Source: a halophilic archaeon J07HX64
GTDB taxonomy: Archaea; Halobacteriota; Halobacteria; Halobacteriales; Haloarculaceae
DNA length: 7,327 bases
Direction of reading: 5' to 3'
Assembly (NCBI GenBank): GCA_000416085.1
Contig: KE356579.1
Span: 1,488,608 to 1,495,934, forward strand
Part shown: positions 1 through 6,437 of the stretch, piece by piece
How positions within the stretch are numbered: position 1 is the first letter of the stretch
How the letters are laid out: every line of letters begins with the position of its first letter
Position numbers and translations under genes: made by a program
The notes under the pieces: model-generated
Told to the model about the DNA's origin: nothing
What the model saw: the letters and a program-made list of their open reading frames with translations, nothing else
Databases searched by the model: none

Positions 1-355
1 CTACTGTTGAGGGGTTCGTCCCTCGCAGTGAATTACTGAATATTACCGTCAGGCTGATTTGTATGTTAACCCTGCAATCGATGAGACGGCAGGCCCTAAT
101 ACGCTACTCGAAGCACTGGCTTGCGGAACGCCGGTGGTTGCAACCGATATCCTTGGAATAAACGAGTTTACGCCACCTGAGGGCTCCGTCCTATTTGAAT
201 CTCGAACTGTCGATAATCTAAGCAGCGGTATCAAAGAAGCATTAATTAGGCTAGACGAACTCACTGAGGGGGCAAGATCCGTCTCAGAGCGATACCATGC
301 AGAGTATACTTTACAGAATCTCTTCAATATCTACTCCAACGTAATTTCGAACTGA
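1..355 (+). pseudogene. Family-4 glycosyltransferase, C-terminal part, frameshifted and cut by the window edge
   Basis: This is the donor-binding (C-terminal) half of a GT-B fold glycosyltransferase of the GT4/RfaB type, which would transfer a sugar from a nucleotide-sugar donor during glycan assembly on the cytoplasmic side. From about position 38 the frame reads EYYRQADLYVNPAIDE and then GPNTLLEALACGTPVVATD, the conserved donor-site segment, and ends at TGA 353-355. Upstream this frame has a stop at 29-31. Frame 3 over positions 3-38 instead reads TVEGFVPRSELL, which is what should precede EYYRQAD in this family. Restoring one G (CTG-AA to CTGGAA at 38/39) would join them into ELLEYYRQAD. 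So the gene carries a 1-base deletion, either a real mutation or a sequencing error. A TTG at 59 could be called as a start but lies inside the conserved domain, so it is unlikely to be one. Codons are AT-richer than in the rest of the window. The family call is firm; the pseudogene status depends on whether the indel is real. Confidence 0.82.
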
Positions 356-1769
356 TATCCAATATGTTTTGTATTCCTATTTTATGATCTAAGTAAGCTA
401 ACTCTGCACGCCGTTCCCGTGTAGCCTTATCAACACTGACTGCTTCAGCGTGACCAATCTGCTGTCCCTCAGTTCCGAGCCATTCATTTAGATATCTATT
501 GAACTGTTCCACCTTCTCGGGGAACTCATCGGCAATATTCTCGGTCTCGTTTGGTAATCGGTGCAATCGAGACCTATATGTTCGCTGGTAGTATTTAAAT
601 TTCTTTTCCTGAATCACTGAGTACGGCTCCGCCGGGAACTGCGAGGTGTCGTAATTGGGGTCGTGCTCCAGTAGCGGTTCCAGCGAGTCCTCGGGTGACT
701 GGCTGATCGCGTACTCGCGACGTTGTCCGCGCAGGTCGACCCCTTGGACGGTTTCGGTGTCGGCACCGGCCACCTCGAGCAGTGTCCGGAGGACGTCCGC
801 GTGCTGAACTAGCCCCTCGTCTGCCAGACCCTCGATTCCCGCGAGCACCATCAGCACCTGAAGCACCGCGTTGTGCATACTGTACTTGTAGGCGAGCATA
901 TCGTCCTCGCCGAACAGTTCGCCGTGGTCGGCGGTGATGGCGAGGACTGTCTCGCCGAGTTCCGCTTGTAGCCAGTTGTACAGCGCCCCGACCCGGTCGT
1001 CGGTGTAGGCGATCTCTGCGTCGTACATCGCCCGCAGCGCGGCCCACTCCTCGTCGGTCAGGTCACAGCCGTCAGCGATGTGCTCGACGAGATTGTGGTG
1101 GATATCCATCGCGATCTCCGCCGCCTCGGTCCCGCTCATCGGGATACCCTCGGTGTATCGGTCGAGGTAGGGCATCGGTGGGTAGTACGCACGGTGCGGT
1201 TCGTTGTAGTGGACGTACGCGAACAGTGGCTCCTCGGCCCGTCTCAGTTCGCGTTTCACAATCTCCGTGAGCAGGTAGGCCCCGGAGTGGGCGTGGGTGT
1301 CGGTCGAGAACCCGACCGAGTGCCGGCGGATGTTCCGCGCGAACTTCAGGACGTTCCCCAGACCGGCACTCCGGAGGATCTCCGTCGGTGACGAGCCGAG
1401 CAGTGTGAACTGGTCGAAGCCGCGGTCGGTGTTTGTGAGTGACCCGGCGTACTCGTTGTTCGAGACACCGACGGTCCGGTAGCCCGCCTCGCGGAACAGT
1501 TCGGCGGCGAGCGGGAGTTCCTCGGGGAACGCCGTCGACTCCCGGTAGTAGGTGCCGTGCCGGGAGGGACAGGTCCCGCTCAGCAGTGAGGGGACCGAGG
1601 TCGCCGAGGCCCGGGCGTGTGCGAGACACGACGAGAACGCCACCCCGTCGGGTCTGTCGGCGATCTCCTGTATCCGTGGTGTGGTCTCCCGGTCGTACCC
1701 GCCCATCGTGGTGTGGTCCTGCCGGACGCTGTCGAGTGTGAGCCAGACGACGTTCGGCTGCCGGCTCAT
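324..1769 (-). CDS. Sulfatase-like AlkP-superfamily hydrolase/transferase
   Basis: This 481-residue protein has the sulfatase-type alkaline-phosphatase fold. Metal-site elements are visible: D13 in LTLDSVRQDH, a nucleophile region at 51-65 ending LLSG followed by PSRHG, H187 and H192 in HYNEPH, and D281-H282 in ITADHGELFGE. Counting back from LLSG, the formylglycine position falls on Ser55, not Cys, so true sulfatase activity is uncertain. Phosphotransfer or phosphodiester cleavage on a glycan is an alternative. There is no signal peptide, so it probably acts in the cytoplasm. The ATG lies 18 bases after the proposed stop of the upstream AlkP gene, with a GGGTGGG ribosome-binding-like stretch at 1775-1781, so the two are probably co-transcribed. 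The family-like C-terminus ends at about residue 461 (RRAELAYLD); about 20 further residues run into the convergent glycosyltransferase. Codons turn AT-rich after about residue 390. Confidence 0.85.
   Translation of the reverse strand: MSRQPNVVWLTLDSVRQDHTTMGGYDRETTPRIQEIADRPDGVAFSSCLAHARASATSVPSLLSGTCPSRHGTYYRESTAFPEELPLAAELFREAGYRTVGVSNNEYAGSLTNTDRGFDQFTLLGSSPTEILRSAGLGNVLKFARNIRRHSVGFSTDTHAHSGAYLLTEIVKRELRRAEEPLFAYVHYNEPHRAYYPPMPYLDRYTEGIPMSGTEAAEIAMDIHHNLVEHIADGCDLTDEEWAALRAMYDAEIAYTDDRVGALYNWLQAELGETVLAITADHGELFGEDDMLAYKYSMHNAVLQVLMVLAGIEGLADEGLVQHADVLRTLLEVAGADTETVQGVDLRGQRREYAISQSPEDSLEPLLEHDPNYDTSQFPAEPYSVIQEKKFKYYQRTYRSRLHRLPNETENIADEFPEKVEQFNRYLNEWLGTEGQQIGHAEAVSVDKATRERRAELAYLDHKIGIQNILDISSKLRWSRY
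364..384 (+). terminator. Possible T-rich terminator for the + strand glycosyltransferase
   Basis: Just after the stop at 355 the + strand carries T-rich runs (TGTTTTGTATT, then CTATTTTAT). Archaeal transcription often ends at such T tracts without a hairpin. The stretch also lies within the C-terminal extension of the convergent sulfatase-like gene, which suggests it was once intergenic. No strong stem is visible. Confidence 0.35.
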
Positions 1770-1774
1770 CGTGA

Positions 1775-1781
1775 CCCACCC
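1775..1781 (-). promoter_or_regulatory. Shine-Dalgarno-like site of the sulfatase-like gene
   Basis: The - strand reads GGGTGGG, five bases before the ATG at 1769. This supports that start and translation from an internal position of a longer mRNA. Confidence 0.45.
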
Positions 1782-1787
1782 TGTCGG

Positions 1788-2757
1788 TCAGACATAGCCG
1801 AGATCCTCGAGCTGTTCGCGCACCGCCTCGGATTCGAGCCCCTCCCTCCCCGTCGTCCCCTGTCTCCGGCACGTGGTCACCAGCGCCGAGCAGTTCCGCT
1901 ATCGCGGCGCGGACATCGAGCACACCTCCAACCGCATCGACGACACCGGGGTCCGTTGCGGCGATCATCGCCTCCTCGGTGTGCAGGCCGTCCTGGAGAC
2001 CGTGGTCGCTCACGAGCACCAGTTCGTCCCCCTCCCGGAGGTCGTCCCTGAGTTCGCCGACGAAACAGTCGAGTTCGGTGTAGGCCCGTTGCTGCAGTTC
2101 GGCGCGGTCGTGGCTGACGTGCCCGACGAGGTCGAGCCCGCTCGTGTAGCCGAAGACGAGTTCGTGGCGTCGGCTCCGGAGCGCCCGGCGGACCCGTGCA
2201 GTCCGGATCATCGCCATCTCCATGCACTGCTCGTAGAACGTCTCGGGGTCGGCCGACTCGTGACCCCCCGTGGCGTCGGGGTCGCGCTCGAACAGCTCAC
2301 CCATCTGCCGGCGCAACTGGTGTTCCCGGTCCTCGGTGTCCTCGACGACGTAGTTCGGTACCCCGATCGCCCGCCGGTGCTCCCCGTCGAGCAGTGTCGA
2401 CAGCCCGCGCTCCTCGTAGTAACTCGCCGGCATCCGGAACGCGTCCTCGTCGGTGTTGTTCAGCAGCCAGGCACCGAGCCGGGTCTGGACGGCGTCGGGC
2501 AACACCGAGTCCGCCACCGTGCTCCCGGTCCGGAGAAGCGGGTTCTCCCAGGCCACCCCGTCGTCGAGCTGTAACCCGTGCTCCTCGGGGGGCAGACCGG
2601 TTATGATCGTCGGCCAGAGCTCGTGTGTGCTCGGCTCGCCCGCGACACTCGATATCGTCTCGATTGCCGCGTGTGAATCCAGCACCAGATTCGGGTGGTC
2701 CGCGGGGTCGACGATATCCGGGTCGAGAGCGTCAATACCGAAGACGACGACTGTCAT
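1788..2757 (-). CDS. AlkP-superfamily phosphodiesterase-like enzyme, frame break near the 3' end
   Basis: This is an alkaline-phosphatase-superfamily enzyme of the type I phosphodiesterase/nucleotide pyrophosphatase kind. A full two-metal site is visible: D9 (FGIDALD), candidate nucleophile T44 (EPSTHELWPTIITG, then PPEEHG), D209 and H213 (SGLDLVGH), D251-H252 (VSDHG) and H259 (GLHT). No signal peptide is seen. The start at 2757 is chosen because GAAGAAGGG at 2764-2772 lies six bases upstream and the metal-binding Asp follows at residue 9; a longer reading from 2937 only adds translated repeats. From about 1840 the frame runs into the antisense of the next gene. One frame over, it reads LESEAVREQLEDLGYV and stops at 1788-1790, the usual tail of haloarchaeal sulfatase-like proteins. 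The span is 970 bases (3 x 323 + 1), so one extra base in the C-rich stretch 1839-1859 explains it. The corrected protein has 322 residues. All catalytic residues precede the break, so function may survive. The substrate is unknown; a glycan-linked phosphate ester is a guess from context. Confidence 0.83.
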
Positions 2758-2763
2758 GCGATA

Positions 2764-2772
2764 CCCTTCTTC
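2764..2772 (-). promoter_or_regulatory. Ribosome-binding site that fixes the AlkP gene start
   Basis: The - strand reads GAAGAAGGG, six bases before the ATG at 2757. It favours this start over the upstream GTG at 2937, whose reading is made of translated 30-bp repeats. Confidence 0.5.
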
Positions 2773-2783
2773 GCCGAGGTTGG

Positions 2784-2820
2784 AATAGATTACGAACGTG
2801 CGAGACTGGAATCGATATGT
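2784..2820 (-). promoter_or_regulatory. Weak candidate promoter for the AlkP gene
   Basis: Two AT-rich patches stand out upstream of the AlkP start on the - strand: ACATATCGAT at 2811-2820 and GTAATCTATT at 2784-2793. Either could be a TATA element, placing transcription start a few to about 35 bases before the ATG. Neither matches a strong haloarchaeal box, so the gene may instead be read from the glycosyltransferase promoter. Confidence 0.25.
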
Positions 2821-2830
2821 CCCGGAGCCG

Positions 2831-2930
2831 GGACCGTGACCAGCGTGTATCGGACAGACGGGACCGTGACCAGCGTGTATCGGACAGACAGGACTGTAAC
2901 CAGCGTGTATCGGACAGACGGGGGTGTGAC
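2831..2930. repeat. 30-bp tandem repeat, three full copies and a 10-base fourth
   Basis: Copies lie at 2831-2860, 2861-2890 and 2891-2920, with a diverged partial copy at 2921-2930. Each unit begins GGACCGTGAC (+ strand) and ends CGGACAGACG. Copies 1 and 2 differ only at the last base. Copy 3 differs from copy 1 at two positions (C to T and G to A), and the partial copy at three of ten. The array lies in the 246-base gap between the glycosyltransferase stop (3004) and the AlkP start (2757). It has no spacers and is not a CRISPR array. Because 30 is a multiple of three, several frames stay open through it; I take these as non-coding. The role is unknown. Confidence 0.95.
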
Positions 2931-2937
2931 CGGTCAC
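2926..2937. promoter_or_regulatory. Perfect 12-base palindrome next to the tandem repeat
   Basis: GTGACCGGTCAC is its own reverse complement. It starts inside the fourth, partial repeat copy and ends just beyond it. It could be an operator for a dimeric regulator or a short stem. A 12-base palindrome can also arise by chance in GC-rich DNA, so the functional reading is tentative. Confidence 0.3.
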
Positions 2938-3003
2938 TCACGAGCGCGTACACAGGAGCCAGCGCCGACGACAGCCAGGGTCCGACGATGTGTACCGGTG
3001 TGG

Positions 3004-4206
3004 TCAATCCCGGTGGCGCTCTGAACCGGTCACGTCGGTGAGCAGTTCTGTGTACCGGTCGACGGCCGCCTCGAAGCTGTACTCGCTCGTGGCGAGTTCG
3101 TGGGCACGCCGGCTGACGTCTTCGAGATTGTCCCGGTCGAGAATCGCCTCGATGTCGGCGGCAATCGCCTTCGGTTCCCGGCTCGCCATCAGGAACCCGG
3201 TCCGGCGCTCGCGGACGACGTCAGGTACCCCCGAGACGGGCGTCGCGTAGGCGGGTGTCCCACAGGCCATCGCCTCCAGGATGACCGTCGGCAACCCCTC
3301 AGTCGGCTCCGACGGCATCACGAGCAGTTGGAGGTCGTTCAGCTCCGCCGGCACGTCGTCGTGCTCGACCCAGCCGGTCACCTCGACCTGCCCCGTCTCG
3401 CGCTCTCGCTCCAGTTCCGTCTCCAGCCAGCCCCGGAGCGGCCCGTCGCCGACGAACCGGAACGTGATATCCTCCGGGAGCCGCCGTGCGACGGCCGCGA
3501 GCTCTCTGATCCCTTTCTCCTCGTCGAGTCGACCGAGGAAGCCGACGATGGAGTCGCGCTCCCCGTAGGGGGTCGCCGGCGAGAACCGGTCGGTGTCGAC
3601 GTACCGTGCGCCCTCGGTGTAGAGTTTCCCCGAGTAGCGGTCGAGTCCGAGTTCCCGCGCCATCCCTGGGGTGTACGTGACGACCCGGTCCGCGCTCAGG
3701 TAGCCGAGTCGCTCGATCAGCCGGACCGTCCCGGCGAGCAGTCGCGCGACCGGCGTAGGGACGCGCTGTTCCCACCCGAGACGGAGTGTGAGCGGGACGT
3801 CCCCGCGCGGTTCGAGCAGCACCGTCCGGCCGAGCAGTTTTGCCCAGAGCACCGGCAGGAGGTACGCGGTGGCACCGAAAAACAGGATAACCTGCTCGTC
3901 GCGCCGGTAGATCACCCGACACATCCGCAACTGGTTGCGCAGAAACCGGACCGCGGCGAGCAGTATCGTCGACTGTGCAGCATCTTGTTCTGTTACCTCG
4001 ACCACCTCGTGGTCGGTGCGAATCGCCGAGTCCTCGGGCAGATACGCGGTGACGAGCGAGACAGCCGTCACCGCCGAGAGGATATCCAGCAGCGTCCGGG
4101 TGGCGTTCTCGCCGGCCGACCCGAGCGGGTGTGTCACCACACAGACACCGGGCAACGCGGTGTCGGTCCTATCCTCCCCCTTGCTCTCGGTCCTGCCCCC
4201 GGTCAT
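3004..4206 (-). CDS. Family-4 glycosyltransferase (GT-B fold)
   Basis: This 400-residue protein is a complete GT4-type glycosyltransferase. The N-terminal acceptor domain begins with VCVVTHPLGSAGEN (about residues 21-34) and includes a hydrophobic patch FFGATAYLLPVLWAKLLGR that may touch the membrane. The C-terminal donor domain starts at about residue 220 with IVGFLGRLDEEKGI, followed by FRFVGDGPL, then the EX7E motif EGLPTVILE and ACGTP. It would transfer a sugar from a nucleotide or lipid-phosphate donor to a growing glycan; the specific sugar cannot be read from sequence. The ATG is supported by a strong purine-rich site (GGAAGAGGGGGG, 4214-4225) seven bases upstream. That ATG shares an ATGA junction with the stop of a 24-codon mini-ORF, so translation is probably coupled. 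Two AlkP-fold genes follow in the same direction after the tandem repeat. Confidence 0.92.
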   Translation of the reverse strand: MTGGRTESKGEDRTDTALPGVCVVTHPLGSAGENATRTLLDILSAVTAVSLVTAYLPEDSAIRTDHEVVEVTEQDAAQSTILLAAVRFLRNQLRMCRVIYRRDEQVILFFGATAYLLPVLWAKLLGRTVLLEPRGDVPLTLRLGWEQRVPTPVARLLAGTVRLIERLGYLSADRVVTYTPGMARELGLDRYSGKLYTEGARYVDTDRFSPATPYGERDSIVGFLGRLDEEKGIRELAAVARRLPEDITFRFVGDGPLRGWLETELERERETGQVEVTGWVEHDDVPAELNDLQLLVMPSEPTEGLPTVILEAMACGTPAYATPVSGVPDVVRERRTGFLMASREPKAIAADIEAILDRDNLEDVSRRAHELATSEYSFEAAVDRYTELLTDVTGSERHRD

Positions 4207-4277
4207 TCGAGAGCCCCCCTCTTCCGCCTGTCGGCGGCGTACAGCGTCGAGATATCGCCGAGGTCCCTGTCGAACAT
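4203..4277 (-). CDS. Mini-ORF of 24 codons overlapping the glycosyltransferase start
   Basis: The ATG at 4277 opens a frame starting MFDRDLGDISTLYAADRR and ending at TGA 4203-4205, which overlaps the glycosyltransferase ATG (4206-4204) as ATGA. Its codons favour G or C in third position like the true genes. A TATTAAT box centred 29 bases before its ATG would make this ATG the 5' end of a leaderless transcript, so ribosomes should load here and re-initiate at the glycosyltransferase using the GAGGGGGG site inside the mini-ORF. I recognise no domain. It could be a translated leader peptide, or the stump of a gene removed by deletion. Confidence 0.5.
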   Translation of the reverse strand: MFDRDLGDISTLYAADRRKRGALE

Positions 4278-4302
4278 TCGTTATTGGATTCCCCTGCCGC
4301 AG

Positions 4303-4309
4303 ATTAATA
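4303..4309 (-). promoter_or_regulatory. TATA-like box of the glycosyltransferase operon
   Basis: The - strand reads TATTAAT, centred 29 bases upstream of the mini-ORF ATG at 4277. This is the spacing expected for a haloarchaeal promoter giving a leaderless transcript that starts at or very near that ATG. It stands out from GC-rich surroundings. Confidence 0.55.
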
Positions 4310-4427
4310 GCTATCGGGTGCGTCGTCGCAACCGACGCAGTCCAGCCGCCTCGGTGCTTGTGTTCGGGCGTGCGTTGTCGAGTGCTCGGTCACTCAATCG
4401 ACAGTTGATATCCGCGTGAGACAGCGC

Positions 4428-4435
4428 TTATTATT
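4428..4435 (+). promoter_or_regulatory. TATA-like box of the surface-protein gene
   Basis: TTATTATT is centred about 26 bases before the ATG at 4458, so transcription would start close to that ATG (leaderless). This argues against the upstream in-frame GTG at 4416, because the box lies between the two starts. Confidence 0.6.
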
Positions 4436-4457
4436 CCACAGTTCCGTACAGAAGATA

Positions 4458-6269
4458 ATGAAAAGACGAACAGGGCTCGCACTCTTCATGCTGGCGCTGG
4501 CGGCGGTGGCGCTCGGGACCGCCGTCGCGCCGGCCGCCGGGGGCGCCTCGCCCGGTGATCAACTGTCCGACTCACACAGCGTCGTCGAGCAGTGTGCGGC
4601 GGACCCGCCGGCGGACTTTGCGGACCCGGCCGGTAGCACCAGTGAGGTTGTCGGCTGGGTCGAGGGCTACTGGTACGACGAACCGCTCAACGTTACCGCC
4701 GCGGATGGGCTGACAGAGAGCGAACTCGACCGGTTGAGCGCCCGTACCGCCGCCCGTGTCGAGGCGCTGCGCTGTCTCACGGTGCAGAACGGTCTCCCGC
4801 CGGTCGAGATTGTGACCCGCGAGGCGTTCGCGGACGACCGGCAGTCCCGCCAGGTCGGCGAGATCGAGCGACTGGTCGATAACGCGAAGTTCGAAACCAC
4901 GCTGACAATCGGCAGCGAAACCGACTCCATCGGTATCCGCCAGTCGGATACGTCGAGTCGCGTCGGCGGATTCTACGACTTCGTCTCAAAGGAGATCGTC
5001 ATCGTCTCGGACGACCCGTCGTCGCTGACGATCGACGAGTCGGTGCTCGCGGAGGAGCTCAACCACGCGATCCAGGACCAGCAGTTCGACCTCTCGAGCT
5101 ACGACCGCCCGACTGTCGACCGCGACAAGGGGATTCTCGGACTCATCGAGGGTGATGTCGGGTTCGTGGTGGAAAAGTATCTCGAGGCCTGTGACACCGG
5201 CGGTTGGACCGAACCCTGTGTCACCGACCAGGGGAGCAGTGGTGGCGGTGGCGGTGCCGACATCGCGAACTGGGCGCTGTACTTCGAGCAGATACAGCCA
5301 TACAGCGACGGTCCGTCGTTTATCCAGACGGTGAAAGAACAGGGCGGGTGGGCGGCGGTCGATGACCTGTACGCCGACCCGCCGGTCACGGCTCTGCACA
5401 CCGTCTACCCCGAGACGTACGGTGCGGTCGAACCCCGCGATGTCGAGATGCCAGACCGCAGCACGGACGACTGGGAGCGGGTCACACTCCCGGGCGTCAC
5501 GACCACCGGCGAGCAGTTGACCCACGACACGCTCGGGGTCAGCACCATCGCCGGGATGTTCGCCGCCCCGGGGTCGGAGCGCGACACCGACGGCTCGGTC
5601 CTGCAGGCGCGGTCGATGTACAATCTCGGTCCCGACGGTCAGATTGACCAGTTCAACCCACACGAGTACGCCCACCCCGTGACCGAGGGCTGGCGGGGTG
5701 ACTCGCTGTACACATACGCCGGCGACGGTGGCGAGAGCGCGACGCTCTGGGAACTCGCCTGGAACACCACCGGGGATGTCGAGACGTTCGTCGACAGCTA
5801 CGAGCAACTGGCGGAGATCCGCGGTGGTGAACCCGTCGAGGGGTACACACACACGTTCCGGTTCGACGAGGACTCCGCCTACGAGATGGCGCTCACGCTC
5901 GTTCCGGACGGCAACCGCGTCACTGTCGTCACCGCCCCGACCGTCGAACAGCTAACGACCGTCGACCAGACACTCGACCTGCCCACAGGAGATGCCGACG
6001 GCAGTACCGGAACCGACGGTAGCGGGAGCAGCGAAACTGGCGCTGGCGACGACGGCGGTACCGGCACCGGTGACGAGACGAGCGGGTCGACCGACGATGG
6101 TGTAAACGGGGGTGCAGACGCCGGAACAGACGAGACGGAACAATCTGACGAGACAACGGACGACAGCGGCACGAACCCGCTGGTTGTGCTGTTGCCGGTG
6201 GTGGGGACATCGCTCCTGATCGTACTCGCGCTGCTGTCGGCAGGAACACGGCAAGGCCGGAACCGATAG
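4458..6269 (+). CDS. Secreted, membrane-anchored surface protein, Hvo_1808-like
   Basis: This 603-residue exported protein starts with a Sec-type signal peptide (KRR, then a hydrophobic run to about residue 30) and ends with a transmembrane helix (about 574-595) followed by RQGRNR. A Gly/Ser/Thr/Asp-rich linker (about 510-572) precedes the helix, so the folded part should sit outside the cell on a stalk. The body resembles haloarchaeal Hvo_1808-type surface proteins, a call made from memory of the family. LAEELNHAIQDQQFDL (198-212) looks like a metallopeptidase HExxH helix with the first His replaced by Glu199; E231 in LIEGD sits where a third ligand would be expected. Four cysteines (46, 106, 245, 254) could form disulfides. 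The ATG at 4458 is preferred to GTG 4416 because the signal peptide begins there and a TATA-like box lies 26 bases upstream. It is divergent from the glycosyltransferase operon. Confidence 0.82.
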   Translation: MKRRTGLALFMLALAAVALGTAVAPAAGGASPGDQLSDSHSVVEQCAADPPADFADPAGSTSEVVGWVEGYWYDEPLNVTAADGLTESELDRLSARTAARVEALRCLTVQNGLPPVEIVTREAFADDRQSRQVGEIERLVDNAKFETTLTIGSETDSIGIRQSDTSSRVGGFYDFVSKEIVIVSDDPSSLTIDESVLAEELNHAIQDQQFDLSSYDRPTVDRDKGILGLIEGDVGFVVEKYLEACDTGGWTEPCVTDQGSSGGGGGADIANWALYFEQIQPYSDGPSFIQTVKEQGGWAAVDDLYADPPVTALHTVYPETYGAVEPRDVEMPDRSTDDWERVTLPGVTTTGEQLTHDTLGVSTIAGMFAAPGSERDTDGSVLQARSMYNLGPDGQIDQFNPHEYAHPVTEGWRGDSLYTYAGDGGESATLWELAWNTTGDVETFVDSYEQLAEIRGGEPVEGYTHTFRFDEDSAYEMALTLVPDGNRVTVVTAPTVEQLTTVDQTLDLPTGDADGSTGTDGSGSSETGAGDDGGTGTGDETSGSTDDGVNGGADAGTDETEQSDETTDDSGTNPLVVLLPVVGTSLLIVLALLSAGTRQGRNR

Positions 6270-6437
6270 CCGTGGGGCTCGACTGGCTACCGGACGGCTG
6301 GAAGCTCCGGACGACCGAACAGACGGAGGTGGTGCCCGTGTGCCGGCCCTGTTCGACTCGGAGGTACCCGGCAGTCTATCCGCCGACAGTCCGCCTCACG
6401 AGGGGCCAGCAGGGTAGGCAACCGGGTCCCCCGACCG
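6270..6437. other. Gap with no supported gene
   Basis: This stretch follows the surface-protein stop. A + strand frame from a GTG at 6272 stays open to 6571 but has no recognisable domain, and its second half overlaps a better candidate in another frame. No promoter, RNA gene or terminator stands out. Confidence 0.5.

Noticed and set aside
1559..1570. CPSR at residues 67-70 of the sulfatase-like protein as a formylglycine site
   Set aside because: It lies after the LLSG that ends the canonical motif and lacks the residue between Cys and Pro, so it matches neither position nor pattern.
1072..1787. Continuation of the AlkP reading frame through the sulfatase-like gene
   Set aside because: This is an overlapping frame of a well-supported gene on the same strand, Arg/Pro-rich and without domains; the true tail is in the frame ending at 1788.
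2831..2930. CRISPR array
   Set aside because: Units are directly tandem with no unique spacers, and no cas genes are present.
2758..2937. An N-terminal extension of the AlkP gene from GTG 2937, giving three repeats of PVCPIHAG
   Set aside because: It is the translation of the 30-bp repeat, several other frames are equally open, and the ATG at 2757 has a good ribosome site and starts just before the metal-binding Asp.
2989..3059. 11-base direct repeat TGTGTACCGGT at 2989-2999 and 3049-3059
   Set aside because: One copy is inside glycosyltransferase coding sequence, the motif is short, and it is plausible by chance; kept only as a note.
3100..4419. Long + strand open frame of 439 codons opposite the glycosyltransferase
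   Set aside because: It is the antisense of a clear GT4 gene; long antisense frames are common in high-GC DNA and this one has no domain.
4416..4457. GTG 4416 as the start of the surface-protein gene
   Set aside because: It would put extra residues before a clear signal peptide, and the TATA-like box at 4428-4435 lies inside that stretch.
4986..5852. 288-codon - strand frame inside the surface-protein gene
   Set aside because: Antisense shadow of a gene with signal peptide, stalk and anchor; no recognisable domain.
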